From the NCBI RefSeq assembly GCF_000169455.1, contig NZ_AAYC01000008.1:148345-212344 (forward strand): DNA of 64,000 bases, given 5' to 3'. Below are positions 34,743 through 43,442 of the stretch, piece by piece. Numbering within the stretch: position 1 is the stretch's first letter; each line of letters begins with the position of its first letter. Both the position numbers and the translations under genes were made by a program. Source of the stretch: Roseobacter sp. SK209-2-6 (GTDB lineage: Bacteria > Pseudomonadota > Alphaproteobacteria > Rhodobacterales > Rhodobacteraceae). Under the pieces are notes generated by a model. That model saw only the letters and a program-made list of their open reading frames with translations, did not search any database and was not told where the DNA came from.

Positions 34743-35576
34743 ATGCAAAAATCCATTCTGATTACAGGCTGCTCCTCGGGGATTGGCCTAGATGCGGCGC
34801 GTGCCATGAAGGCCCGGGGCTGGCGTGTCTTTGCCTCTTGCCGTCAACAAAAGGACTGTGAGCGCCTCCACAAGGAGGGTTTTGAGAGCCCCCGAATAGA
34901 CTATTGCGACACAGAGAGCATCACCACAGGCCTGACCGAAGTTCTGAAGGCCACGGGCGGCACCTTGGACGTCCTTTTCAACAATGGCGCCATAGGCCTG
35001 CCGGGTGCCGTGGAAGACCTGGCAACAGATGGGTTGCGTGCAATCTTTGAAAGCAATCTCTTTGGTTGGCATGATTTGACCCGCCAGGTGGTGCCGGTGA
35101 TGCGGGCCCAGGGGCATGGAAGGATCATTCAGAACTCATCTATCCTAGGATTTGTCTCCTTTCCTTGGCGCGGTGCCTATGTGGCGACCAAATTTGCTCT
35201 GGAAGGCCTTTCTGATACTCTGCGGGTGGAGCTGGGAGATACGGATATCAAGGTGGTGCTGATTGAACCTGGCCCGATCACCTCCAAGTTCAGAGAAAAT
35301 GCAATCCCCCATTTTGAGCGCTACATCGACTGGAAATCTTCCGCTCTAAGGCCACTTTATGAGAAAACCTTGCTCAAACGCCTCTATGCGGAAAACAAAG
35401 GACCGGATCATTTTGAACTGCCCGCCTCGGCGGTGACCGCAAAACTAATCCACGCCAGCGAATCACTACGCCCAAGACCGCGCTACTATGTGACCACACC
35501 GACCCGAGTCGCTGGTATTCTCAAACGAATTCTCTCCACTCGGGCAATTGACCGCATCCTCATGCGGCTACGCTAG
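34743..35576 (+). CDS. Short-chain dehydrogenase/reductase
   Basis: 277 residues of the classical SDR type. The nucleotide-binding motif is TGCSSGIG (about 8-15), NNGAIG stands for NNAG, the catalytic Ser is in QNSSILGF and the YxxxK motif is YVATK. The Asp/Arg pattern after strand 2 (SCRQQKD) suggests NADP(H). The substrate is unknown. The gene starts 47 bases after the SH3 gene. Confidence 0.88.
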   Translation: MQKSILITGCSSGIGLDAARAMKARGWRVFASCRQQKDCERLHKEGFESPRIDYCDTESITTGLTEVLKATGGTLDVLFNNGAIGLPGAVEDLATDGLRAIFESNLFGWHDLTRQVVPVMRAQGHGRIIQNSSILGFVSFPWRGAYVATKFALEGLSDTLRVELGDTDIKVVLIEPGPITSKFRENAIPHFERYIDWKSSALRPLYEKTLLKRLYAENKGPDHFELPASAVTAKLIHASESLRPRPRYYVTTPTRVAGILKRILSTRAIDRILMRLR

Positions 35577-35645
35577 CCTATTTACTGTCGCCAATCGCTG
35601 CAGCAATGGCTATCCATGCGGCAGGAAAACGCGAAGGAAAACATA

Positions 35646-35852
35646 ATGGGTGACCCGCTCTTTATCCTGGCAGTTGCTGCCATGGCTGCTGTGGTTGTTG
35701 CGCTGCTACTTGGCCTGGGAAGCTATGGCAAAGGCGGTGAGACCAGCCGCAAATACTCGAACAAACTGATGCGCCTGCGGCTTTTGCTTCAGTTCGTCGC
35801 GGTGGTTCTAATCCTCGCCTATGTCTACCTTCGCACCCAAGGAGGGCAGTGA
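35646..35852 (+). CDS. Small HIG1-like twin-transmembrane protein
   Basis: 68 residues with two membrane helices (about 5-26 and 45-63) joined by a charged loop with SNKLMRLRLLLQF, which resembles HIG1-domain proteins (PF04588). In mitochondria such proteins stabilise cytochrome oxidase supercomplexes; in roseobacters a gene of this kind sits beside the cobalamin adenosyltransferase gene. Start at 35646 follows AAGGAAA. It ends two bases before the next gene starts. Confidence 0.7.
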   Translation: MGDPLFILAVAAMAAVVVALLLGLGSYGKGGETSRKYSNKLMRLRLLLQFVAVVLILAYVYLRTQGGQ

Positions 35853-35854
35853 TC

Positions 35855-36427
35855 ATGGTCGTTCTGAACAAGATCTACACCCGCACCGGCGACAAAGGTG
35901 ATACCGCACTGGGCAATGGCGACCGCGTCGCCAAGCACGATGCCCGTGTCAATGCATATGGCACCTCTGATGAGCTGAACGCCTTCATCGGCGTTGCCCG
36001 TTTGGAGGCAGAGGGCGATATGGATAAGGCTCTCTCGCGCATTCAGAATGATCTGTTTGATCTGGGCGCCGACCTTTGCCGCCCAGATATGGAAAAGGAC
36101 GCAGAGGCCGAATATCCGCCCCTGCGCATCGCCCAATCGCAGATCGATCGGTTGGAGACAGAAATCGACCTAATGAACAAAGAGCTACAGCCCCTGCGCA
36201 GCTTTATCTTGCCCGGAGGCAGCCGCCTTGCAGCCCAGCTGCATGTCTGCCGTACGGTCGCCCGCCGCGCGGAGCGTCTGGCTACAGAGCTGGCAACATT
36301 GGAAGAGATCAATCCAGCAGCGGCGAAATACCTGAATCGCTTGTCAGACTGGTTCTTTGTCGCGGCGCGCCAGGCCAATGCCGGTGGGCTGAACGATGTG
36401 CTATGGGTCCCTGGCGCAAACCGCTAA
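35855..36427 (+). CDS. PduO-type cob(I)alamin adenosyltransferase
   Basis: 190 residues. Adds the adenosyl group of ATP to cobalamin to make coenzyme B12. The ATP site IYTRTGDKGDTALGNG is at 5-20, followed by the conserved R-x-x-CR pattern in VCRTVARRAER and the end NRLSDWFFVAAR. Start at 35855 follows GGAGGG at good spacing; a GTG at 35849 is less likely. B12 is needed by the mutases of the ethylmalonyl-CoA pathway, fitting the dehydrogenase at 51267. Confidence 0.93.
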   Translation: MVVLNKIYTRTGDKGDTALGNGDRVAKHDARVNAYGTSDELNAFIGVARLEAEGDMDKALSRIQNDLFDLGADLCRPDMEKDAEAEYPPLRIAQSQIDRLETEIDLMNKELQPLRSFILPGGSRLAAQLHVCRTVARRAERLATELATLEEINPAAAKYLNRLSDWFFVAARQANAGGLNDVLWVPGANR

Positions 36428-36720
36428 GTGACCACTCCGCGCCCCGCTATTGAGTATTGTCCTGCGATTCGCGGGGCTACTCTCATTAATTCGGCGAGGC
36501 ACGTAGTTTTACGGATGCTTTGACGGGCGAATACGAAACCCCAGCAGCCCTCAAGAAACATTCTTGCGATAAAGTCGTGCCAATTTGTCAAACGCGACGT
36601 CCGCGACACAAAACGTGACGATTTTTCCCTGTTGCACCAGACTGAGAGCCGGTATCAACGGCGCGAGAGCATAGCGGCAGCCGCTCCGGTGGTGCGCCAT
36701 TTGTTAAGGAGAGAACGCAA
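36428..36720. other. Intergenic region upstream of etfBA
   Basis: 293 bases, no gene. It should hold the etfBA promoter on the plus strand; TTGTCA occurs at 36587 and TTGCAC at 36633, but neither has a good -10 at the right distance. A GC-rich inverted repeat about CGCCCCGC/GCGGGGC (36438-36477) may end the upstream operon. Confidence 0.4.
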
Positions 36721-37479
36721 ATGAAGGTACTCGTGCCTGTCAAACGCGTGATTGACTACAACGTGAAAGTTCGCGTCAAAGCGGACGGATCGGGTGTCGA
36801 TCTCGCCAATGTTAAAATGTCGATGAACCCCTTCGACGAAATCGCTGTCGAAGAAGCCATCCGCTTGAAAGAAGCCGGCAAGGCTGATGAGGTGGTTGCG
36901 GTTTCGATTGGCGTGAAGCAGGCTCAGGAAACCCTGCGTACCGCTCTCGCCATGGGTGCGGACCGCGCGATCCTGGTTGTCGCTGCTGACGACGTCCACA
37001 CCGACATCGAGCCCCTGGCCGTTGCAAAAATCCTGGCCAAAGTAGTCGAGGAAGAGCAGCCCGGCGTTGTGCTCTGTGGCAAGCAGGCGATCGACAACGA
37101 CATGAACGCCACCGGTCAGATGCTCTCTGCTCTTCTGGGTTGGTCCCAGGGCACCTTTGCCTCTGAGCTGGACATCGAAGGCGAATCCGCAAAAGTCACC
37201 CGTGAGGTTGACGGCGGTCTGCAGACCATTTCCGTGAAGATGCCAGCCATCATCACCGTGGACCTGCGCCTGAACGAGCCGCGTTATGCGTCGCTGCCAA
37301 ACATCATGAAGGCAAAGAAAAAGCCTCTGGATGAGAAAACCGCAGCGGACTACGGCGTCGACGTCACCCCACGCCTCGAGATCGTCAAGACCGAAGAGCC
37401 CCCGGCCCGCGCCGCTGGCATCGTGGTTGGTTCTGTCGATGAGCTGGTTGAGAAACTCAAAGAAGCGGGGGCTGTGTAA
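36721..37479 (+). CDS. etfB: Electron transfer flavoprotein beta subunit
   Basis: 252 residues. Takes electrons from acyl-CoA dehydrogenases and passes them to ETF-quinone oxidoreductase. [18 protein letters not shown] opens it, AMP-binding pocket and recognition loop [20 protein letters not shown] are present. ATG follows AAGGAGAG. It ends overlapping etfA by one base. Confidence 0.97.
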   Translation: MKVLVPVKRVIDYNVKVRVKADGSGVDLANVKMSMNPFDEIAVEEAIRLKEAGKADEVVAVSIGVKQAQETLRTALAMGADRAILVVAADDVHTDIEPLAVAKILAKVVEEEQPGVVLCGKQAIDNDMNATGQMLSALLGWSQGTFASELDIEGESAKVTREVDGGLQTISVKMPAIITVDLRLNEPRYASLPNIMKAKKKPLDEKTAADYGVDVTPRLEIVKTEEPPARAAGIVVGSVDELVEKLKEAGAV

Positions 37480-38408
37480 TGGCTGTTCTTCTCCTTGCTG
37501 AAGTGACCGATGGCGCCTTGGCGCTGGACGCAACCGCAAAAGCCGTTGCCGCAGCAGCTCCGCTGGGTGACGTGACAGTTCTGGCCGCTGGCGCTGCCGC
37601 TGCCACTGCTGGTGCTGAAGCCGCCAAGATCGCAGGCGTTGCCAAGGTTCTGGTTGCCGAAGACGCTTCTCTGGGCCACCGCCTGGCGGAGCCGACCGCA
37701 GCCCTGATCGCTGGTCTGGCATCCGACTATGAGCACATCGTTGCTCCGGCCACCACCGACGCCAAAAACGTCCTGCCGCGGGTTGCGGCCCTCCTGGACG
37801 TGATGGTGATCTCCGACGTTTCCGGTGTCGTCGATGGCAACACCTTTGAGCGTCCGATCTATGCAGGCAATGCGATCCAGACCGTGAAGTCGAACGACAC
37901 CAAGAAAGTCGTCTCCATTCGTACCGCATCCTTTGATGCGGCTGGCGAAGGTGGCTCTGCTTCCGTGGAAACCATCTCTGCTGCCGACAACCCCGGCCTG
38001 TCCGAATGGGTTGAAGACAAAGTCGCCGCAAGCGACCGCCCCGAGCTGACCTCGGCTGGTGTTGTTGTTTCCGGTGGCCGCGGTGTTGGCTCCGAAGAAG
38101 ACTTCAAACTGATTGAAGCTCTGGCCGACAAACTGGGTGCTGCTGTTGGCGCCTCCCGTGCGGCGGTTGACTCCGGCTATGCTCCAAACGACTGGCAGGT
38201 GGGTCAGACCGGTAAGGTTGTTGCCCCTGAGCTTTACGTCGCTGTCGGCATCTCCGGCGCGATCCAGCACCTTGCTGGTATGAAGGACTCCAAGGTTATC
38301 GTTGCGATCAACAAAGACGAAGAAGCGCCGATCTTCCAGGTTGCTGACTTTGGTCTGGTTGCCGACCTCTTTGAAGCAGTGCCTGCACTGACCGAAAAGC
38401 TTGGCTAA
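37479..38408 (+). CDS. etfA: Electron transfer flavoprotein alpha subunit
   Basis: 309 residues. The C-terminal FAD domain is intact: [30 protein letters not shown] and [12 protein letters not shown]. It pairs with EtfB, coded just upstream with coupled translation, and serves acyl-CoA dehydrogenases such as the one at 51267. A terminator follows. Confidence 0.98.
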   Translation: MAVLLLAEVTDGALALDATAKAVAAAAPLGDVTVLAAGAAAATAGAEAAKIAGVAKVLVAEDASLGHRLAEPTAALIAGLASDYEHIVAPATTDAKNVLPRVAALLDVMVISDVSGVVDGNTFERPIYAGNAIQTVKSNDTKKVVSIRTASFDAAGEGGSASVETISAADNPGLSEWVEDKVAASDRPELTSAGVVVSGGRGVGSEEDFKLIEALADKLGAAVGASRAAVDSGYAPNDWQVGQTGKVVAPELYVAVGISGAIQHLAGMKDSKVIVAINKDEEAPIFQVADFGLVADLFEAVPALTEKLG

Positions 38409-38433
38409 GTTCGCCACTGAAACTCAATTTGCG

Positions 38434-38460
38434 AAGGCCCGCCATCTGGCGGGCCTTTTG
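38434..38460 (+). terminator. Rho-independent terminator after etfA
   Basis: AAGGCCCGCC/GGCGGGCCTT with an ATCT loop and TTTT after it, 26 bases past the etfA stop. Confidence 0.92.
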
Positions 38461-38478
38461 CTTTGGAACCCGCATCAC

Positions 38479-38516
38479 AAAAGAAACGGGGCCGCGGCAA
38501 AACCGCTGGCCCCGTT
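38479..38516 (-). terminator. Rho-independent terminator after the DUF6473 gene
   Basis: On the minus strand AACGGGGCC..GCGG loop CCGC.GGCCCCGTT then TTCTTTTG. Long near-perfect stem, 33 bases past the stop. Confidence 0.85.
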
Positions 38517-38548
38517 AGTTTACCAGAAAAACGCTTGTCGGGACGGTA

Positions 38549-39373
38549 TCAATCGCCTCTGGCAAATTCCTGCAGCAGCTCGGCCAAAGCACAACCGATC
38601 CGCTTGTGCTCCTTGGGGCCCAGCACATGCTGCGCTGCGGGGTAGTCCAGCTCTCCCATGCTCATGTTCTCAAAATCTCTTGCCTGGCCAGCTGTCGCAA
38701 CTGAAAGCTCCAGCAATCCTAGGACTTGACCTTCCAACTCAATGACCATGGAACGATCAACAAGAACCGGCTCCTGACTAAAGGAAGAGCGGCAATCCAG
38801 ATCATAGTCCAGCCACAGAAGAACCACTTGCCCTCCCAGCTGTGAAATAAGCTCCAGCATCCGGGTCATCCAGGTTTGTTGCAGATGTCCCTTCACTTCT
38901 TCAAACCGCTCTTTTGAGAGGGCTTGCAGCGTAGTCAGAAGATGCTTGTTGAAATGGAACTCCGTGTAATCGACCTCGGGGTACAACTCCTTTAGCGCCG
39001 GATGCGCCTGCAAGAACCGATCATTGCGACGCGGATGCACCCGGTAGAACCGGTTGGAAATATTCTGCGCCCCAAGTAGCTGAACCACCGCCAGCTCCGC
39101 TTCCTGTGCAACCCCAACAAGGCCATCATCCGTCACAAAGGTATCAAGCCCGGCGTTAGTACCCCCCAGGTTTAAGCAAGGAAATTGCAACAAAGATTCT
39201 GTAACAGAGGCAAAGGGCCTCTCAACAAAACGACCAAAGACTTCGGAACCGCCTAGAAACGCGATATACGGAGAATTCAAATCGCGCTTGGGACCACGCA
39301 CCTGCAGCCGAGACCCGGCATAGCAGCACGTCCCCCCCGCAAGCGCCGCAGCGCTTTTGAGTTCGTAGCTCAT
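38549..39373 (-). CDS. DUF6473 family protein
   Basis: 274 residues. LGGSEVFGRFVERPF, NLGGTNAGLD, QLLGAQNISNRFYRVHPRRNDRF and TEFHFNKHLL match from memory the DUF6473 family of roseobacters, whose GGS and NxGxxNAG blocks recall SGNH/GDSL-like sugar esterases. Function unproven; the family is often linked to capsule or surface modification. Start at 39373 is chosen after GGGAG. Confidence in the family is high, in any activity low. Confidence 0.8.
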   Translation of the reverse strand: MSYELKSAAALAGGTCCYAGSRLQVRGPKRDLNSPYIAFLGGSEVFGRFVERPFASVTESLLQFPCLNLGGTNAGLDTFVTDDGLVGVAQEAELAVVQLLGAQNISNRFYRVHPRRNDRFLQAHPALKELYPEVDYTEFHFNKHLLTTLQALSKERFEEVKGHLQQTWMTRMLELISQLGGQVVLLWLDYDLDCRSSFSQEPVLVDRSMVIELEGQVLGLLELSVATAGQARDFENMSMGELDYPAAQHVLGPKEHKRIGCALAELLQEFARGD

Positions 39374-39530
39374 AGCTCCCACCAAATTTTTCACCCAGAA
39401 TCAATCTGACGCCGAAAGATTGCAAATTCCCTAAAGTGAAAATTCACTTAAAATTCCACCTGCCTAGGCTTGTGCCTGCCCCAAGCGCGCCGATAAGATC
39501 GGCCTCGCAGGCAAAGCGGGAGCCAAGAGC

Positions 39531-40406
39531 ATGGATATCAAGAAAATCGGCGTCATAGGCGCGGGTCAAATGGGCAACGGGATCGCACATGTTATGGCCT
39601 TGGCTGGCTATGATGTTGTTTTGAATGACATCAACCAACAGTCGCTAGATGCAGCGCTGGCCGCCATCCACAAAAACCTGGCCCGCCAGGCTGGTCGCGG
39701 CAAGATTGCGGAAGCCGATGTTGATGCCACCCTGTCGCGTATTTCGACCACGCTGACCCTCGCTGATGTTGGTGCGACCGATCTGGTGATCGAAGCAGCC
39801 ACAGAGCGTGAAACCGTTAAGCAGGCCATCTTTGAAGATCTGCTTCCGCATCTGCAGCCGCATACGATTCTCACCTCTAATACATCCTCGATCTCGATCA
39901 CCCGCCTGGCCAGCCGCACTGATCGTCCTGAGCGCTTTATGGGGTTCCACTTCATGAACCCTGTGCCCGTGATGCAGCTGGTGGAGCTGATCCGTGGCAT
40001 TGCGACGGATGAGCCTACCTTCAAAGCCTGTCAGGAAGTTGTAGCACGTCTTGGCAAGACCTCGGCCAGTGCCGAAGATTTTCCTGCTTTCATCGTCAAC
40101 CGCATCCTGATGCCGATGATCAACGAAGCCGTTTATACACTCTATGAAGGGGTGGGTTCGGTGAAGTCCATTGATGAATCAATGAAACTCGGGGCCAATC
40201 ATCCCATGGGCCCCCTGGAGCTGGCGGATTTCATCGGGCTGGATACATGTCTTGCGATCATGAACGTGCTGCATGACGGCCTAGCCGATACCAAATACCG
40301 CCCCTGCCCATTGTTGACCAAATATGTTGAAGCCGGTTGGTTGGGCCGCAAAACCCAGCGAGGCTTTTACGACTATCGCGGAGAGGTTCCGGTACCGACA
40401 CGCTGA
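39531..40406 (+). CDS. 3-hydroxybutyryl-CoA dehydrogenase
   Basis: 291 residues. NAD-binding loop GAGQMGNGIAHVMALAGY (residues 10-27), the catalytic FHFMNPVPVMQLVE with His and Glu, and the C-terminal dimer domain NHPMGPLELADFIGLD are all present. It oxidises (S)-3-hydroxyacyl-CoA or runs in reverse, in butyrate and polyhydroxybutyrate/ethylmalonyl-CoA pathways. The match is good for the paaH/hbd group; the exact chain length preference is not shown. Confidence 0.93.
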   Translation: MDIKKIGVIGAGQMGNGIAHVMALAGYDVVLNDINQQSLDAALAAIHKNLARQAGRGKIAEADVDATLSRISTTLTLADVGATDLVIEAATERETVKQAIFEDLLPHLQPHTILTSNTSSISITRLASRTDRPERFMGFHFMNPVPVMQLVELIRGIATDEPTFKACQEVVARLGKTSASAEDFPAFIVNRILMPMINEAVYTLYEGVGSVKSIDESMKLGANHPMGPLELADFIGLDTCLAIMNVLHDGLADTKYRPCPLLTKYVEAGWLGRKTQRGFYDYRGEVPVPTR

Positions 40407-40421
40407 TTGGCAAGGGTTCTG

Positions 40422-40477
40422 GAGGGGGCCAGCCCCCTCTTGGTCAAAGACTAAATCACCCCCGGGAAATTTCCGGG
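40422..40477. terminator. Convergent-gene hairpins (hbd-like and acyltransferase genes)
   Basis: GAGGGGGCCAGCCCCCTC (40422-40439) and a palindrome CCCGGGAAATTTCCGGG at 40461-40477. Neither has a strong T tract; they may act together as a weak bidirectional terminator. Confidence 0.5.
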
Positions 40478-40498
40478 CTTATGAAGAGACGGATCAGG

Positions 40499-41398
40499 CT
40501 AGCTATTTTTACCAAGGCTGAGGGTATGCTCTCGCAACCAGGCCATAAAGCCGCGGGGATCACTCTGCAGTGGCTCCATCTCCGCATCCGTCAGAGGCTT
40601 ACCGACCACAGGTGCCTGCGGCTTATTGCAAGACCGCACAATCTCATGCAGCAAAAGGCCCTGACGCAGGATTGGCGAGACCCTGTTGGCAATCTGATAC
40701 CAACGTGAGTTTGAGCCTGGAAAGAAGATTGGCACAACTCGCGCGCCTGATCGACGGATCAATTGAGCAGTGAAGACATTCCACTCCTGCTCGATCGCCG
40801 GCCCGAACCAGGTTTCAGAAGACATCACGACCCCAGATGGAAATAGAGCAACCACACCCCCCGCCTTCAGATGAGACATGGTTTTGGCCCGCATCTCCAC
40901 CATCTTTTTCTGCGCTTCCGGATCATGCGGAAAGGGCACCGGGATCATGAAAGAGGTGGCAGCCTCATCAAGGCCCGTCAGAACGGAGCGGGTCAAGATG
41001 CGGTAGTCCTGTCGAACCTGCCCAATCAGATCCGCAAAGATCATCCCGTCCACCATGCCATGCGGGTGGTTGGCGACAATGACCACCGGACCCTCTGCCG
41101 GGATATTGGCGATCTGCTCTTTGGGGGTGAGCAAATCAATCCCCATGATGTTGAGAGCCCCACGCCAGAACTTTTGACCGCGATAATCCGCGTTCTGCTT
41201 TTCGAACTTGTTGACCATGCGCAGGATGCGCAACTTACCCGTCAACCATTCAATGGTTTTGATAGCCGTCGAGGTCCAGCGGTCGTCAAAGGAGTTGGCG
41301 TAGGTCAGTGTCCGGCGATCATAGACTTCGCCAGTGCTTCCATCCTGAGCCGCCTCAGTCTGGTGGCCGCTCTCTTGCTCATGTGCGGTATCCGCCAA
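40499..41398 (-). CDS. Lysophospholipid acyltransferase-family protein
   Basis: 299 residues. The acyltransferase motif is NHPHGMVDG (110-118), a hemolysin/OlsA-like variant of NHxxxxD; a later stretch FPSGVVM matches the second block of the family and PIFFPGSNSR the third. It probably acylates a lysolipid at the inner membrane. It is the last gene of the chvI-chvG-hprK-rapZ-EIIA-HPr operon, 33 bases after HPr, an unusual partner. Confidence 0.83.
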   Translation of the reverse strand: MADTAHEQESGHQTEAAQDGSTGEVYDRRTLTYANSFDDRWTSTAIKTIEWLTGKLRILRMVNKFEKQNADYRGQKFWRGALNIMGIDLLTPKEQIANIPAEGPVVIVANHPHGMVDGMIFADLIGQVRQDYRILTRSVLTGLDEAATSFMIPVPFPHDPEAQKKMVEMRAKTMSHLKAGGVVALFPSGVVMSSETWFGPAIEQEWNVFTAQLIRRSGARVVPIFFPGSNSRWYQIANRVSPILRQGLLLHEIVRSCNKPQAPVVGKPLTDAEMEPLQSDPRGFMAWLREHTLSLGKNS

Positions 41399-41431
41399 AG
41401 TGCCATTCCCGTAAAACGCTATTCCGGTTCT

Positions 41432-41701
41432 TCAGAACCCTTCCCCGAACTTATCCGCCACAAGAGCTTCCAACGCCTCTGCAAGCGCGCTGTCGTCCGG
41501 CCCCGAAGTCTCGACGTCAATAGTCGTTCCTTTCGACGCTGCCAACATCAAAAGCCCCATAATGCTATCACCGGAGGCTGACATCCCGTCCTTGGAAACC
41601 TCCGCTGATGCATCAAAGCTCTCGACGACTTCTACCAACTTGGCCGAAGCACGGGCGTGCAAGCCCTTTTCATTGACAATTTTCAAGGTCTTAAATGCCA
41701 T
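41432..41701 (-). CDS. HPr family phosphocarrier protein
   Basis: 89 residues. The phosphorylated His15 in GLHARASAK and the regulatory Ser46 in GDSIMGLLML are both conserved, so it can be a substrate of EI and of the HPr kinase encoded upstream. No sugar EIIB/EIIC is nearby; this is the regulatory (nitrogen-type) PTS of alphaproteobacteria. Follows the EIIA gene directly. Confidence 0.95.
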   Translation of the reverse strand: MAFKTLKIVNEKGLHARASAKLVEVVESFDASAEVSKDGMSASGDSIMGLLMLAASKGTTIDVETSGPDDSALAEALEALVADKFGEGF

Positions 41702-42109
41702 TTAGGAAGCCTGTTCTGAATCGGGATTCACATTCTGAGAATTGATATACTTACGCCCGGCTTCCATTGCCTGACGCACGGCCTCCCCCACCGCGAGGTG
41801 ACGAGATTTGGCCAGCTTGATCAGCATTGGAAGGTTCGCACCATATAGGATTCGCCTATTGGCAGGGGCACAGGCACGTAGACTGAGGTTGGAGGGAGAT
41901 CCTCCAAAAAGATCCGTGACGACCACAACCCCATCACCACTATCGACCTGGTCTGCGGCTTCGCAGATTTCGCAGCGCTTGTTTTCGCGGTCATCTTCGG
42001 GTGCAATCGCAATGGCCGAGAGGTTCGGCTGTGGACCCACGACATGCTCCACCGCAGCCAGGTATTCCTTTGCCAGCCCACCATGCGCAACGATTACGAT
42101 CCCAATCAA
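41702..42109 (-). CDS. PTS EIIA component, mannose type (regulatory)
   Basis: 135 residues. MIGIVIVAHG has the phospho-accepting His9 and TDLFGGSPSN the second active-site segment. There is no EIIB/EIIC partner in the window, and the protein is probably regulatory, taking phosphate from HPr. It lies between rapZ and HPr. Confidence 0.93.
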   Translation of the reverse strand: MIGIVIVAHGGLAKEYLAAVEHVVGPQPNLSAIAIAPEDDRENKRCEICEAADQVDSGDGVVVVTDLFGGSPSNLSLRACAPANRRILYGANLPMLIKLAKSRHLAVGEAVRQAMEAGRKYINSQNVNPDSEQAS

Positions 42110-42133
42110 CCCTGTCGCCTCTCAATCTCTTCG

Positions 42134-43000
42134 CTAGCTTTGCAGCTCGCGGTGCCTAATTGACACCTGCTGCCCCTCTTCCGCAAGGGCTTTTGCAAGG
42201 GATTCCGCAAGCGTTACCGAACGGTGCTGACCACCGGTACAGCCAAATGCAACCGAGAGGTGAGCCTTGCCTTCATCTCTATAGGCCGGAAGAAGAAACC
42301 TGGTCAGATCCAGGACCCTCTCAAAGAACCCGTCATAGCGGGCATCCCCTTTTACATGCTCCTGAACCGCCTCTGACCGACCGTCAAGCTGCCGCAGATC
42401 CTCTTGCCAGTAGGGGTTGTTCAAAAAGCGGCAATCAAAGATCAGGTCAACGGTGCGCGGTACGCCGCGTTTGTAGGAAAAACTCTGTACGGAAATGGCC
42501 AGGCTCCGCCCCGTTGGCGCAAAGAGGTGCTCGATTTCGGCTTTCAGCTGGTGAACATTCATCTCGGAGGTATCGAGGAGGAGACTCGCCTGTTCCCTGA
42601 TCGGTTCCATCAGGCGCAGCTCGCGCGCTACGCCAACCTCAGGGGTTTCTGCGGGCGCCATCGGGTGCCGACGACGGGTTTCCGAGTAGCGACGCAGCAA
42701 TACATCTCGTCTCGCCTCAAGGTATAAAACCGTAAGTTCCATTTCCTCTCTCGAGGCGAGCATCTCGATCACCTCAAGCAGTGCATCAGGGGAGAAATCT
42801 CTATTGCGGCTGTCTAACCCAAGTGCCATCGGGCGCTGGCTGCCGGCAGCTTCCACTAGTCCAGACAAAAGCCGTAGCGGCAGGTTGTCGATTGCCTCAA
42901 AGCCAAGGTCTTCCAGCACATTGATGGCGGTTGTGCGCCCCGCCCCGGAAGGCCCGGTCACCAGAACGATAGGGGGGGCTTTGCCACTATGATTTGGCAT
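42134..43000 (-). CDS. rapZ: RapZ-type nucleotide-binding protein
   Basis: 288 residues. The P-loop appears as GPSGAGRTT (16-24); the usual Lys is Arg, a change seen in other alphaproteobacteria. The remaining RapZ marks are present: LDSRNRDF, LEARRDVLLRRYSETRRRHP and the C-terminal CTGGQHRSV. RapZ in E. coli guides RNase E to GlmZ and senses glucosamine-6-phosphate; the target in this group is not established. Overlaps the hprK end by 14 bases. Confidence 0.93.
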   Translation of the reverse strand: MPNHSGKAPPIVLVTGPSGAGRTTAINVLEDLGFEAIDNLPLRLLSGLVEAAGSQRPMALGLDSRNRDFSPDALLEVIEMLASREEMELTVLYLEARRDVLLRRYSETRRRHPMAPAETPEVGVARELRLMEPIREQASLLLDTSEMNVHQLKAEIEHLFAPTGRSLAISVQSFSYKRGVPRTVDLIFDCRFLNNPYWQEDLRQLDGRSEAVQEHVKGDARYDGFFERVLDLTRFLLPAYRDEGKAHLSVAFGCTGGQHRSVTLAESLAKALAEEGQQVSIRHRELQS

Positions 43001-43436
43001 CTGGATCCAAGGCTCCGTTTTTCAATAGCTGCAACAGGGCTGGTGCAAAATGAGGGGCATCGACTCGCTTGAACAAAGGAAGCTGAAGCCCCATTAAGTC
43101 TATCTCAATCTGTGCAGGGAGCCGATCACTTTCAAGTTGGTCCAGATCCACCACAATTGCGACTTCGATCGGACCGCTTGCAACCGCATTCAAAAGCCCC
43201 AATCCACGCGCCTCGATCAGCCCTTTGATCGCAGCGGGGGCTGCAGCAATCACCGATGGCCCCTCGCGCCAGAGTTCTACACGATCATCCGCGACCAGTT
43301 CCGCCCCATAGGCCAAAAGCTGCAATGCCAGAGATGACTTCCCGCTACCAGAGGCACCAAGGATGAGCAGCCCGCGCGCCTCACAGGCCACGCAGGTTGC
43401 GTGCAGAATATTGCGAGAGGCGGGAGCTGCAGGCAT
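42987..43436 (-). CDS. hprK: HPr kinase/phosphorylase, short alphaproteobacterial form
   Basis: 149 residues, about half the size of the Gram-positive enzyme; the N-terminal domain is missing, as is normal in this class. HATCVACEARGLLILGASGSGKSS has the Walker A at 27-34 and ELVADDRVEL the catalytic Asp pair. It phosphorylates HPr on Ser46. The C-terminal end is DPDAKS. Located just after chvG. Confidence 0.95.
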   Translation of the reverse strand: MPAAPASRNILHATCVACEARGLLILGASGSGKSSLALQLLAYGAELVADDRVELWREGPSVIAAAPAAIKGLIEARGLGLLNAVASGPIEVAIVVDLDQLESDRLPAQIEIDLMGLQLPLFKRVDAPHFAPALLQLLKNGALDPDAKS

Positions 43437-43442
43437 GTCAGA

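Noticed and set aside
36655..38031. Long antisense frames over etfB and etfA
   Set aside because: Shadow frames; product Arg/Gln/Ser-rich and non-conserved in look.
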